From positions 64,001 through 93,372 of the IMG/VR virus record IMGVR_UViG_3300018422_000002: DNA of 29,372 bases; one strand, 5' to 3'. The translations under genes were made by a program, and so were the position numbers. This DNA comes from a virus. The notes under the pieces were generated by a model that saw only the letters and a list, made by a program, of their open reading frames with translations, was not told where the DNA came from and ran no database searches. Shown piece after piece: positions 6,794-15,265 of this stretch; within the stretch, counting starts at the first letter, position 1, and every line of letters begins with the position of its first letter.

Positions 6794-8307
6794 GTCACCT
6801 CCTCCAGCAACCGCGTCCCACGAGCGACCAGGATCTCATCCATCGGCGCGGCGTGAAGCGCGGCGCTCCCGATCAACGTCAGCGCGGCGATACGACGCAC
6901 GTCGTCGAGGTCGACGTGGAACCGACTGACGACCGCGTCCTCGAGCGTCGCGCGGTGCTCCGCGCCCTGGGTCCACCGACGAAAATCACCATACGCCGCG
7001 CGTCCCCAGTGGAAGTGCGTTCCGCCGAGCAGCTTACCTAGGTCGTACCGTAGATCACCCCACGTCGTCTCACCGGCGAAGTCCTCCCGCCAGTCGATGC
7101 CCACGAGGTTGCCGTTCCAGTCGTCGTCCCACCAGATGACGTTGGCGAACGTCAGGTCACCGTGAAACGTACCGGGTACACACCCGTCGACGAGGGCCTC
7201 CCAGTCGACGCGCGTCACGGCGTCGAGCGCGATCGACCGTAGCGTCGGGTCGAGGGACATGATGCGCGAGAACGTCTTATCGCGGTAGAACCTCATCGTG
7301 AGCTCACGCCAGTCCGGTGGACGCTCCTGGAGCTGCGTACGTGTGGTCCACAGGTGATCGTCCCACCAGTCGAGCAGCGACGACACGGCGAACCTACTAC
7401 AGTGCTCGTAGAGCGTCGCACCGTCCACGAACTCGTACGCCATCATCGTCGAACCGACCGGCTCGACGACCGGCGGCACCACGACGTCGAGCAGCTTAGC
7501 GCGCTCGTAGCGCCACGTCACCTTCTGACGGTCGACGTGCCACTTAACGACGCGTCGCTGCCGTGGCAGGACGTACGTCACCTGGTCGGGCTTAAGGGCG
7601 TCGTAGCCGGTCCGCGACGCGAGCGCGGACCGGTAGGCGGCCTCGTCGCCGACGTCGAGCCAACGGATGTGACGTAGCTCGAGCGGTACGCCCTCGTCTA
7701 GGATCGCCTGCAGTCCGCTGGACAGCTGAACCTCACCGGCGACCTGGTCGGCGTCGACGAGACCGGCCCAGAACCGCTCCAGGTCGTCCTCCGCGACGCG
7801 AACGAACGCGGTGGACGCCAGCGAGCCCGGTACAACGTCCGGCGTCTTGTCGTGGATCTCGAGGACGTACTGCTGCGACTCGTCTGGGACGGCGCGACAC
7901 CAGCGTGCGGCCGGCGTACCCGCCGGGATCGGCGCGACCGCCAGCCACGACGCGTCACCGTCCCAGAGGCAGTCGTCCGGCTCCCACAGCGTGTCGCAGG
8001 CGGTGAACACCAGGTCGCCCTCGACCTCGGAACGCGCCATGAGCAGCGACGCGCCGGGACCGCGACCCCACTCGACCTCCTTGACGAACGTCACGTCGAG
8101 GTCTGGGTGCGCGAGCCGTACGTACTCCTCCACCTGGTCGGCGCGGTAGCCGGTCACGACGACCAGCTTGGCCCCGGCGGGCGCCAGCTCGAACTGGTGG
8201 GACAGTACGGCCCGACCATCTAAGGGCAATAAAGCTTTAGGTAGTTCGTCACCAATGCGACCTAGACGTGAACCACGACCAGCAGCTAGTACAACGAATG
8301 TTACCAC
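6790..8307 (-). CDS. Bifunctional nucleotidyltransferase - APH/choline-kinase-like phosphotransferase
   Basis: The start is taken as GTG 8307, which overlaps the HNH stop by 7 nt and puts the first strand at residue 4. That gives 505 residues. Residues about 4-230 are a sugar-phosphate/choline-phosphate nucleotidyltransferase: VVLAAGRGSRLG (5-16) then ELPKALLPL, and an ACDTLW metal-binding motif. Residues about 245-505 are an aminoglycoside/choline-kinase-type phosphotransferase, with FHGDLTFANVIW (381-392, catalytic HGD and Asn) and GIDWRED as the metal motif. The order resembles LicC and LicA roles fused: phosphorylate a small alcohol or sugar, then activate it as an NDP derivative. The nearby glycosyltransferase is a natural consumer of such a donor. 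The actual substrate is unknown. The first about 30 codons are AT-rich, unlike the rest of the gene but like the neighbouring HNH gene. Confidence 0.75.
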   Translation of the reverse strand: MVTFVVLAAGRGSRLGRIGDELPKALLPLDGRAVLSHQFELAPAGAKLVVVTGYRADQVEEYVRLAHPDLDVTFVKEVEWGRGPGASLLMARSEVEGDLVFTACDTLWEPDDCLWDGDASWLAVAPIPAGTPAARWCRAVPDESQQYVLEIHDKTPDVVPGSLASTAFVRVAEDDLERFWAGLVDADQVAGEVQLSSGLQAILDEGVPLELRHIRWLDVGDEAAYRSALASRTGYDALKPDQVTYVLPRQRRVVKWHVDRQKVTWRYERAKLLDVVVPPVVEPVGSTMMAYEFVDGATLYEHCSRFAVSSLLDWWDDHLWTTRTQLQERPPDWRELTMRFYRDKTFSRIMSLDPTLRSIALDAVTRVDWEALVDGCVPGTFHGDLTFANVIWWDDDWNGNLVGIDWREDFAGETTWGDLRYDLGKLLGGTHFHWGRAAYGDFRRWTQGAEHRATLEDAVVSRFHVDLDDVRRIAALTLIGSAALHAAPMDEILVARGTRLLEEVT

Positions 8308-8756
8308 AACTTTTTCGCCTTTCCTCGTTGCATAGCATCTTGTTTCATCCAAATGTCATAACGTCCATGACACGGACTGCAAAGTTCAAGATAATCATTA
8401 CGATCATCTGAGAGCCACTTACCGGTAGAGTAACACTTAAACTTTTCATGCCCGGTAATTAAGGCAAGATCTCTAGCTTGTTGATCGCAGTGTTCACATT
8501 GACCGTTCCAGCGCTCAGCGCGTAACTTCTGGTGAACGGTCTTATAATGTAAATTTCTTAAAGCTGTAGAAAATTTAGGATGATTTACACCACGACGGCA
8601 GTTCTCTTTTTGCCGTTGAGCTACATCAGCTCGTCGTCTTAATGGGTTCTTATCACCGAGCATATCAGGACGTTTTACACCACGTGTGTTGTGGCCGCTG
8701 ATAAATCGTCGTTTAGGCTTAACGATCTCACCGCAGCCACAATCACACGTGGACAT
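8301..8756 (-). CDS. HNH homing-type endonuclease
   Basis: Protein of 151 residues with an ATG start (8756) and AGGAG 7 nt upstream. It opens with a Cys-rich CDCGCGEIVKPKRRFISGHN element as in many free-standing phage homing endonucleases. Residues about 75-140 are an HNH/zinc domain with CEHC, ITGHEKFKCYSTGKW, NDYLELCSPCHGRYD (the two CxxC pairs frame the site). The gene is clearly more AT-rich than its neighbours and uses different codons, a sign of recent arrival. It sits between a ssDNA-binding-like gene and the nucleotidyltransferase gene, and its stop overlaps the start of the latter. Confidence 0.85.
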   Translation of the reverse strand: MSTCDCGCGEIVKPKRRFISGHNTRGVKRPDMLGDKNPLRRRADVAQRQKENCRRGVNHPKFSTALRNLHYKTVHQKLRAERWNGQCEHCDQQARDLALITGHEKFKCYSTGKWLSDDRNDYLELCSPCHGRYDIWMKQDAMQRGKAKKLW

Positions 8757-8764
8757 ATTAACTC

Positions 8765-9511
8765 CTAGTAGGGCAACTGAGGAGGCGTGGGCGGACCCGC
8801 GACCGGCTCAGAGGTAGCGTTCGTCGGCTCGTACGACGGCGAAGGCACGGCCTCGGTAGGCGCGGGTGCTGGCTGGTATGTAGGCTCCGGCGACGCGACG
8901 GGCGCCGGTGGCTGCGGGACCGACTGCACCTGCGGGGTCGGTGGCACCGGCGGTGCCGCCGGTGCGACCGGTGCCGCCGGAGGCGGCGGTGCCGGTGCGG
9001 TAGGTCCCGCGACCGCCGGACGCGGTGGAAGAGGTGCCGGACCGGCGGTCGGCGCGACCGGACCACCGGGACCGGGTGGCGGAGCCATGGCCGGGGCGCC
9101 GGTGTACGGCTTGACCGCCTTGACCTCGTTGCGCGTCTCGCCCTGCCACTCGCGGTGACCGATGGTCAGTCGCGCGCGGCGGCCGACCAACGCCGTGGCG
9201 ACCGGCTCGAGGCTGCCGACGCTGCCGAGCGACGCGAAGAACGCCTCGTCGAGGCCGAACGCCTTCATGTGCCGAAAGAAGATCGCGACGGCCGTCGGGT
9301 TGTCGCCCGAGAACACGAACTGGTTGATGATCGGACGGCGCTCGTACGGACCCGAGACGACGCGCATCGTGGTCTTGATCATGGGCTTGCCGTTCTGCGA
9401 CGTCACGGCGTCGGTCTTGGCGACCTCGACGTCGTAGTCCCCCTGCGGCAGGGCCTCGAAGGACGCGCCCTTCGCGTCCTGGATGGCCTTCGTGAAATCG
9501 ATCGTCGTCAA
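8765..9511 (-). CDS. DUF669-like ssDNA-binding protein with Pro/Ala-rich tail
   Basis: Protein of 248 residues from TTG 9511, whose TTGA overlaps the stop of the Sak4-like gene. Residues about 20-130 follow the DUF669 pattern of phage recombination/ssDNA-binding proteins: QGDYDVEVAKTDAVTSQNGK, then TTMRVVSGPYERRPIINQFV and IFFRHMKAFGLDEAFF. The rest, about 110 residues, is a low-complexity Pro/Ala tail ending in PPQLPY. Such tails in SSB-like proteins are flexible linkers whose terminal motif contacts partners. Adjacency to the Sak4-like ATPase supports a role in single-strand annealing or strand exchange. Confidence 0.65.
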   Translation of the reverse strand: MTTIDFTKAIQDAKGASFEALPQGDYDVEVAKTDAVTSQNGKPMIKTTMRVVSGPYERRPIINQFVFSGDNPTAVAIFFRHMKAFGLDEAFFASLGSVGSLEPVATALVGRRARLTIGHREWQGETRNEVKAVKPYTGAPAMAPPPGPGGPVAPTAGPAPLPPRPAVAGPTAPAPPPPAAPVAPAAPPVPPTPQVQSVPQPPAPVASPEPTYQPAPAPTEAVPSPSYEPTNATSEPVAGPPTPPQLPY

Positions 9512-10353
9512 GAACTGATTCCTTCCTCGTGGGTCGCGACGGCCGGCTCGAGTACCGGAACGCCGTTGGTCTCAACACTATCGGTCGAGATAGTGATGCC
9601 GAATATCTCTCGCATCCAGTCCTCGATGTCGCTGCCCGACGTGCCGACCGGTGGCCGATGGATCGTCAGGTACTGCCCGAGCCGCCCCTGAACACGCTCG
9701 CCGGCCTCGTACTCGGGGTGCGGCGAGATCCACAGACGACGCACCTCGTTGGTCGGCTGACCGTTCTCGTCGTACTCCCAGTCGGGGTACATGTACCCGA
9801 CCAGGTCCATCCAGTACGGCAGCGCGACGCCGATCTGCCCCTGCATGAACGGCACCCACTTGTTGTCGGTGTGCCGTTGACGGGTCTCCGCGATGAACAC
9901 CACGCACCGTACCTGGATCTGCGGTAGCAGCGTCAGGTCGCGGTAACCTCGGATCTTATCGTCCATCTTAGACAGGAGCACGCCCCAGTCCTGCATGCGC
10001 ATGGCCTCGGTGCCGACCAGGTTCTGCTTCAGTCGACGCTGAAGCTCGGTGATCGAGTCGACGACGACCGAGACGAAGGGCGTCTGGTACTGCGTGATCC
10101 ACCGGTAGACGGTCTCGACCGTCTCCCACCGCTGAACCTGGACGACGCACGCGTCCCAGGTACCGTCGTGTGCTGGCGGCGGTCCCGTGTCCGGGTCCCA
10201 GTACACCTTGCGGACCGCGATGAAGCGCCAGCTGCCCTCGGCGTCGAGCACGAGGATCGGCTTAGGCGCGGTGCCCGACAGCGTGGACTTACCGAGCTTT
10301 GAGCCGGCGTGAATGAGGACCGAGATGCGCTGGTGGGTGTCAAAGATCGTCAC
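9508..10353 (-). CDS. Sak4-like RecA-family ATPase (phage recombinase)
   Basis: GTG 10353 is chosen because it overlaps the endolysin stop by GTGA and gives MTIFDTHQRISVLIHAG; the protein is 281 residues. Walker A is AGSKLGKST (16-24). A Walker B-like strand is FVSVVVDS near residue 95, followed by ITELQRRL. The compact size and the CVVFIAETRQRH and MDLVGYMY motifs further along agree with Sak4-type single-strand annealing ATPases of phages. Its gene partner, the DUF669-like protein, follows with overlapping stop/start. Together they probably handle ssDNA during replication-linked recombination. Confidence 0.75.
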   Translation of the reverse strand: MTIFDTHQRISVLIHAGSKLGKSTLSGTAPKPILVLDAEGSWRFIAVRKVYWDPDTGPPPAHDGTWDACVVQVQRWETVETVYRWITQYQTPFVSVVVDSITELQRRLKQNLVGTEAMRMQDWGVLLSKMDDKIRGYRDLTLLPQIQVRCVVFIAETRQRHTDNKWVPFMQGQIGVALPYWMDLVGYMYPDWEYDENGQPTNEVRRLWISPHPEYEAGERVQGRLGQYLTIHRPPVGTSGSDIEDWMREIFGITISTDSVETNGVPVLEPAVATHEEGISS

Positions 10354-11219
10354 TCGTTCTCCGCGTTCTGCCCGGTGACCGTGACGGTACCGGTGATCAT
10401 GATGTTGTCCTGGACGGCGTCGGTGACGAGCTGCCGTACCTGCTCGACCGTGAGGTCCGCATCGGTGGACAGCGCGGCGACGGCCTGCGTCAGCGCGGCC
10501 ACCGACTGGACGAGCCCCGAGATCCTCACGGACGCGACGGTCAGCCACTCGGCGGCGGGGTGCGTCTCCGTGGAGCCGTCCGCGTAGTGCATGGTGCACT
10601 GCTGCATCCAGATGGCGTTCGTGTCGGCGGCGGTCAGTGGCATGTCTTCCTCACTCTTGAGTCCGGCGAGCTGTCGTGCTCGCGGAATGATGACGTTGAG
10701 TAGCTGTGTGATCCGACGGTCACCGGGACAGACCTTACCTCGTGCGGTGGACCAGATCTCGCCGCCGGACACGCGACCACCGTATGCGTACCCGGCCCAG
10801 TTGCCGTCGATCCCCTGTCGGTGGTAGGCGATTCCACGACCTCCGGGTCGCGAGCTGGGACACGGAACCAGCGGGATCCCGTGCGTCCGGTGAACCCACA
10901 CGAGGACGCGGGCGATGGCCTCGATCTGCTGCGAGGTGAAGCCCGGTACCGCGTGTCCGTCGTTCACGTTCCACGCGCCGAACTCGGGACCGTGGTCGTC
11001 GACCTCCACGGCGACGACGCGGTGGTTACCGTCGGCGTTCGCCGCTGACCGGTACCGCGTGTCCCGAGACTGCCAGACGTAGCCGTCCGCGTTCACCGAG
11101 AAGTGCGCGGCCGACGCGGGCGGGTTGCCGGCGATGGTGTGAACGCAGACGACGTCGTACGTGGTCATCGGCGTGGTGCCGACCAGCCTACTGTGATCCG
11201 CACCTGGCATGAGTGCCAC
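10350..11219 (-). CDS. Endolysin, N-acetylmuramoyl-L-alanine amidase (PGRP/Amidase_2)
   Basis: Protein of 289 residues from GTG 11219, with GGGAGG upstream. Residues about 20-190 form the amidase: CVHTIAG with His27, GIAYHRQGIDGNW with the second His, and TARGKVCPGDRRI with the zinc Cys. VAVEVDDHG and GGRVSGGEIWS are typical of actinophage lysins. It would cut the peptide-sugar bond of peptidoglycan at lysis. The C-terminal about 90 residues are helical and probably guide binding or oligomerisation. No signal peptide is visible, so a holin or host export route is expected. It lies among replication genes rather than in a lysis cassette; no obvious holin of normal size is adjacent. Confidence 0.85.
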   Translation of the reverse strand: MALMPGADHSRLVGTTPMTTYDVVCVHTIAGNPPASAAHFSVNADGYVWQSRDTRYRSAANADGNHRVVAVEVDDHGPEFGAWNVNDGHAVPGFTSQQIEAIARVLVWVHRTHGIPLVPCPSSRPGGRGIAYHRQGIDGNWAGYAYGGRVSGGEIWSTARGKVCPGDRRITQLLNVIIPRARQLAGLKSEEDMPLTAADTNAIWMQQCTMHYADGSTETHPAAEWLTVASVRISGLVQSVAALTQAVAALSTDADLTVEQVRQLVTDAVQDNIMITGTVTVTGQNAENE

Positions 11220-11220
11220 G

Positions 11221-11664
11221 CTACGTCCTCCCTCCCGGCGTGACGCACGCCTCGCAGTACCAGTCGCTGTGGTTCGCGACGCTCAACGACACCGGTCGAC
11301 GAACGAGGTACACCGACGTACCGGTCACGTCGTGACCACAACCGGACGCGCGACCGCGTCCTACCTTGTTGATCTTCGTAATGATCTTATCATCGTGAAC
11401 CTCGATCGTCCGCTCGAGCAGAAACCACGGATCGGGACAGAGCACGTGGACGTGAGTCTGGCGGTTGTCGACCGGTGGACCGACGCGCGCCAGCACGATG
11501 TCGTCGCCGACGTAGATGACGCCACCGCAGGCCGGACACATGCCGTCCTGCCGTGCGACCGTCGACTCACCGATCACGTCGGGTGATCCCCACTCGCGCT
11601 CGTCGAGCAGCGCGACCAGTAGCGCGCGGAGTCGTCGTCGCCTGCTGAACCTACGAAACGTCAC
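11221..11664 (-). CDS. Zinc-ribbon-like protein, unknown
   Basis: Protein of 147 residues from GTG 11664, three bases after the preceding stop. It begins with an Arg-rich helix (RRFSRRRRLRALLVALL), then CPACGG (43-48), and later HVHVLCPDPW, GCGHDV and YCEACV. The paired Cys/His motifs suggest one or two zinc ribbons of DNA- or RNA-binding type. No family is recognised. It lies in the recombination gene block and is coupled to its neighbours by close spacing. Confidence 0.65.
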   Translation of the reverse strand: MTFRRFSRRRRLRALLVALLDEREWGSPDVIGESTVARQDGMCPACGGVIYVGDDIVLARVGPPVDNRQTHVHVLCPDPWFLLERTIEVHDDKIITKINKVGRGRASGCGHDVTGTSVYLVRRPVSLSVANHSDWYCEACVTPGGRT

Positions 11665-11665
11665 G

Positions 11666-11842
11666 CTACACGTCCCCGTACCGGACGATCACGGTGTCGG
11701 CCACGTGCTCCCAGGCCTCGCGGATCTCCTTCGCCTGCTCGTTCCACGTCGGCAGCGCCGCACCGGACACCAGCGAGCGACCGCCGGACGCCTCGAGGTA
11801 CGCCTCGTACGCCACCTGACCGAGCGAACTAACCTCACTCAT
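11666..11842 (-). CDS. Small protein, unknown
   Basis: The ATG at 11842 with AGGAG 5 nt upstream is preferred to an upstream ATG without a ribosome site, giving 58 residues (MSEVSSLGQVAYEAYLEASG at the start). It overlaps the Cas4-like nuclease gene by 8 nt and ends two bases before the zinc-ribbon gene. The sequence is helical with Trp pairs (LPTWNEQAKEIREAWEHVAD). No family is recognised. Confidence 0.65.
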   Translation of the reverse strand: MSEVSSLGQVAYEAYLEASGGRSLVSGAALPTWNEQAKEIREAWEHVADTVIVRYGDV

Positions 11843-13247
11843 CCTTGCTCCTAACATCGTAGCGTGCACGAGAATCGACCTCGTGATAGAGCACGTCGAT
11901 CATGTCCTGCGCGCCCGCCGAGCCGTCGTCCAGTAGGTTGCACACCGCGAAGAAGTCGCAGTCCCACTTACACTCACCACGGGGCGACGGGTAGACGACG
12001 TCCAGGTGATCCGCGCCGCGCTCGAGCGCGTCGATCGTGTTCAGGACGTCGCGCGACGCACCCAGCAGTCGACGCCGGTACGACGCCAGCTCGTACGGGT
12101 TGTGCCGTACCTCAACGCGGTCGTAGAACGGCGGCGTGGCTCGACTGGTGCGCTGCGACCGCTTGAGCATGTTGTAGAGCGCGCCGTCGCAGCGGGCCTC
12201 GCCCTCGTCGGACTGTAGGAACTCGAGTAGCATGTAGTGCATCATCTGCTCGTTCTGCGGCAGCGTCACCGCCGGCGACCTCAGGTCGCCGACCGTCTTA
12301 TGGTCCAGAAAGAGGTTCACGTCGTCGGTCACGCGCTTGATGCGGACGTCCAGCTTACCGATCAACGTCACCGGTCGTGGTTCACCGCGCACGTCGACGT
12401 CGCCGACCGACGCGGCCAGCGGTGCCTCGGACGCCAGTACGCGCAGCTCGGCGTCCGCACCGGTCTCGTCGAGCCACTGGACGTAGCCCTCGACCATGGC
12501 GCGCTCGAGGTTGGTCGACGCCGCGAACTCCTTGGCAAGGCCGGCGAGCTGCTCGTCCTCGACGCCGCGCTCGCGCGCCAGCTCCACGACGCGCGTCCAG
12601 TCGTCGACGATGACGCGCTCGAGCGCGTCGCGCGGATCGACGCGCGGCGTCCCCTCGGGCACGTACCAGCGCTCCAGCGCGCGGTGCACGCGGTCACCGA
12701 CCGCCCGGACGCCGACGAACGTCTCGGTGCGCAGCGCCAGCCGGCGGTACCACGCTAGCCACCACTTGCGACGACAGCGCTTCCAGGTCTGAAGCTCGCT
12801 GTTGCTGACTGGGTAGCTACCCTCGGGGACGACGTACGTCGAGGTCGGCTCGACGACGGGAACGTCGACGACCGGTGCGACGCGGGCGGGCGTCGACGGT
12901 AGTTCAACGAGCACGTCCTCGACGTCGTCGTCATCCGTGAGGACGGTGATCGGACGTGCGTCCTCGTACATCGCCGGTCGCTTAGTCACCGGGTTGACGG
13001 CGTCGGTCACGGTCACTCCGCCACCCGCGTGATATCGTGGGTCGAAGTTCGGTGCCAGCCGGTTGAGGACCCGCGCGATCGCCTCCCGGTCCCCGGGCTT
13101 CCAGGACTCGTTACGCTCGATGTTACTCAGTCGCGCGGTCGACTTACCGGTGAAGCCGGCGAGCTGGCTGAACGCGATCCGCGAGAGCTTGTGCTGGGTC
13201 CGGACCTCCTCGACCATGGGTCCGGTGAGCTCGCTGGGTTGAAACAA
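11835..13247 (-). CDS. Cas4/RecB-family PD-(D/E)XK nuclease with N-terminal HTH and Fe-S-type cysteines
   Basis: Protein of 470 residues from TTG 13247, with AGGAG 6 nt upstream. Residues about 12-65 look like an XRE-type helix-turn-helix (LSRIAFSQLAGFTGKSTARL, SNIERNESW). After an acidic linker, residues about 145-440 form a PD-(D/E)XK nuclease: SNSELQTWKRC (148-158), GDRVHRALERWY, IGKLDVRI (296-303) and LFLDHKTVG (312-320) with the catalytic Asp and Lys. Cys158 with Cys426, Cys430 and Cys436 is the four-Cys layout that binds an iron-sulfur cluster in Cas4 and AddB. Such phage enzymes are 5'-3' ssDNA exonucleases. The HTH fusion is unusual and could direct it to a site or regulate its own gene. 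It precedes the SNF2 helicase operon partner. Confidence 0.8.
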   Translation of the reverse strand: MFQPSELTGPMVEEVRTQHKLSRIAFSQLAGFTGKSTARLSNIERNESWKPGDREAIARVLNRLAPNFDPRYHAGGGVTVTDAVNPVTKRPAMYEDARPITVLTDDDDVEDVLVELPSTPARVAPVVDVPVVEPTSTYVVPEGSYPVSNSELQTWKRCRRKWWLAWYRRLALRTETFVGVRAVGDRVHRALERWYVPEGTPRVDPRDALERVIVDDWTRVVELARERGVEDEQLAGLAKEFAASTNLERAMVEGYVQWLDETGADAELRVLASEAPLAASVGDVDVRGEPRPVTLIGKLDVRIKRVTDDVNLFLDHKTVGDLRSPAVTLPQNEQMMHYMLLEFLQSDEGEARCDGALYNMLKRSQRTSRATPPFYDRVEVRHNPYELASYRRRLLGASRDVLNTIDALERGADHLDVVYPSPRGECKWDCDFFAVCNLLDDGSAGAQDMIDVLYHEVDSRARYDVRSKDE

Positions 13248-13256
13248 GATGTGCTC

Positions 13257-15212
13257 CTAGCTGGTCAGGTTGAGGTCGGCGTCGAGGTCGATCGCGGTGT
13301 CGAGCACCAGCGCCTCCTGGTGATCGAGGAACGACGTGTCGGCGTCGCCGTGCGCGCGCAGCAGCGCGGCGCGGTCGCGGGTGATCTCGTCGAGGCGCAG
13401 TAGCTTCTCGTGAAGTCGCGTCACCTGGTCCTCCTCGACGGTGTCCCTGGTCACGACGTCGATGATCCGGACCGAGTCGTGTACCTCGGAGCCGACGCGG
13501 TGGTTACGGTCCTCCTTCTGCTTCTCGTCGACGAGCGACCAGGACCGCTGCACGTTGATGAGCGTGTCGGCGGCGGACATGTTGAGGCCGACGCCACCGG
13601 CCTTGCCGGTAAACACGAGCGCGCGGATCCGGCGCGCGTTCAGCGCCTCGAGCGCGCGGTGACGGTCGATCGGTGCGACGTCGCCGGTGATCTTCGCGTG
13701 GCGGACGCCGAGCTTGTCCAGTCGCGCGCAAATGAGGTCGATCAACCCGAGGTGCTCGGCCGCGATCAGCGCGGGCGCGCCCACGTAGTCCGGCGACGTG
13801 AGGCCGAGCTCCTCGACGATCTCCTCGAGGACGTCCAGCTTTGGTGACGGTTCGCGCATGGTCACCTGCCACGACGACAGGTCGTCGACGTCAAGCTTCT
13901 CGACCGACACGGACGCCGACGCGAACTGCATCAGGCGCGTCTTCGCCACGAGCTGGTTCGCCGCCAGTAGGAGCTGGCCGTCCGGCAGTCGCGTGCGCAG
14001 CTGCGTGGCCAGCTCGCGGTACGCCTTGGCCTGCGCGGCCGACATGTCGACGTAGCGGACCTCGCGGACCTTCGGCGGCAGCTGCGGCAGGACGACCGCC
14101 TTCAACATGCGGCGGAACCTTGGGTCGAGGATCTTAAAGAACTCGTCGCGCGTGTCCGGTCGCACGCCGACGACGTCCATGCCACCGAACGCGTTCCAGC
14201 TCATGAGGCAGAACCGGTCAACGTGCGTGGACCGGACCGGGTACTCCCTCGGCGCGACGAGGTGCATGATCGACCACAGGTCGCCCGGGTGATTGGCGAT
14301 CGGCGTGCCGGTCAGCGCCCAGCGGTAGTGGACCGAGTCGGCGTGACCGACGTACCAGATGGCGCGCGTCTGCTTAGCCTTCGGGTCCTTGACGCGGTGG
14401 GCCTCGTCGAGCACGACGGTCTGAAAGTTGAAGTGGTTGAGCTCCTTCTTATGGACCTCGCAGCGTGCCGCGCTGAGCCCCTCGAGGCCGTGCGCCGGGT
14501 CGCACACGCGGCAGCGCGCTAGCTTGACCGAGCCGTACGGCGCGAGCCGCGTGAACAGCCGAACGGACTCGATGTTGATGACCACCAGCGCGGTCGGGTC
14601 ATCGAGGGCCGCCTTGAGGACCTTACGACGCTGCGCGGCGGAGCCGTCGACGACGTACGGCGTCGCCTGAGGTAGCCACGTTGTAGATTCGTTCTGCCAG
14701 TGTTGCTTGACCGAGTTGGGACAGATCACCAGTGCCGGTAGTCCGGTGCCGTCGAGCTCGTCGTGCGCGCGGATCATCGAGAGGGTCTGTGGACTCTTTC
14801 CCGCCCCCATCTCGTCACCGAGCAGGCCGCTACCGGCACGCAACATGAACGCTACGCCGGTCAACTGAAAGTCATACAGGTTTGGGCCAGCTGACGTCTT
14901 CCACGACCGCAACACCTGAAGTTCGGGTGAGTTGTCCTCGATCGGCTCGAGCCGCGAACGCAGCTCGAGGGCTGGCTGGACGTGCTGGTTGTAGTAGTCC
15001 CAGGACCAGTCACGAAGAGCGTCGTCGACGGTCAACGCGTCACCGAACACGCCGCGCGCGGTCACCATCGACGCCCACGTCAGTGGGACGGTCCAGACCT
15101 TGCCGGTCGCGTCCCAGCGCGCACCGGGGATCTGCCGGACGAGTTGCTTCTGGTTCCACTGGGTCCTGAGTCGGACGACGCCTACGTCGGCGTCGAGCTC
15201 AGCGTGTGCCAC
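13257..15212 (-). CDS. SNF2/DEAD-like helicase with HARP-like N-terminus
   Basis: Protein of 651 residues from GTG 15212. Residues about 10-70 (IPGARWDATGKVWTVPLTWA) resemble the HARP annealing domain of SMARCAL1-type helicases. Motif I is GDEMGAGKSPQ (132-142), motif II DEAH (269-272) and motif III LTGTP. A Cys-rich insert, CRVC...C..H (234-254), precedes the DEAH box. The C-terminal RecA fold has FTGKAGGVGLNMSAADTLI and QRSWSLVDEKQKEDRNHRVG, motifs V and VI. This is a DNA-stimulated translocase, probably for fork remodelling or annealing. It lies with the Cas4-like nuclease and the RuvC-like resolvase. Confidence 0.9.
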   Translation of the reverse strand: MAHAELDADVGVVRLRTQWNQKQLVRQIPGARWDATGKVWTVPLTWASMVTARGVFGDALTVDDALRDWSWDYYNQHVQPALELRSRLEPIEDNSPELQVLRSWKTSAGPNLYDFQLTGVAFMLRAGSGLLGDEMGAGKSPQTLSMIRAHDELDGTGLPALVICPNSVKQHWQNESTTWLPQATPYVVDGSAAQRRKVLKAALDDPTALVVINIESVRLFTRLAPYGSVKLARCRVCDPAHGLEGLSAARCEVHKKELNHFNFQTVVLDEAHRVKDPKAKQTRAIWYVGHADSVHYRWALTGTPIANHPGDLWSIMHLVAPREYPVRSTHVDRFCLMSWNAFGGMDVVGVRPDTRDEFFKILDPRFRRMLKAVVLPQLPPKVREVRYVDMSAAQAKAYRELATQLRTRLPDGQLLLAANQLVAKTRLMQFASASVSVEKLDVDDLSSWQVTMREPSPKLDVLEEIVEELGLTSPDYVGAPALIAAEHLGLIDLICARLDKLGVRHAKITGDVAPIDRHRALEALNARRIRALVFTGKAGGVGLNMSAADTLINVQRSWSLVDEKQKEDRNHRVGSEVHDSVRIIDVVTRDTVEEDQVTRLHEKLLRLDEITRDRAALLRAHGDADTSFLDHQEALVLDTAIDLDADLNLTS

Positions 15213-15265
15213 GGACGGTGCTCCTCAGTCGTTAGGTTCCTGAGAAAGACCGTACCACGCGGTCA

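Noticed and set aside
8787-9158. Plus-strand Gly-rich ORF
   Set aside because: It is the antisense of the Pro/Ala-rich tail of the DUF669-like protein and has no ribosome site.
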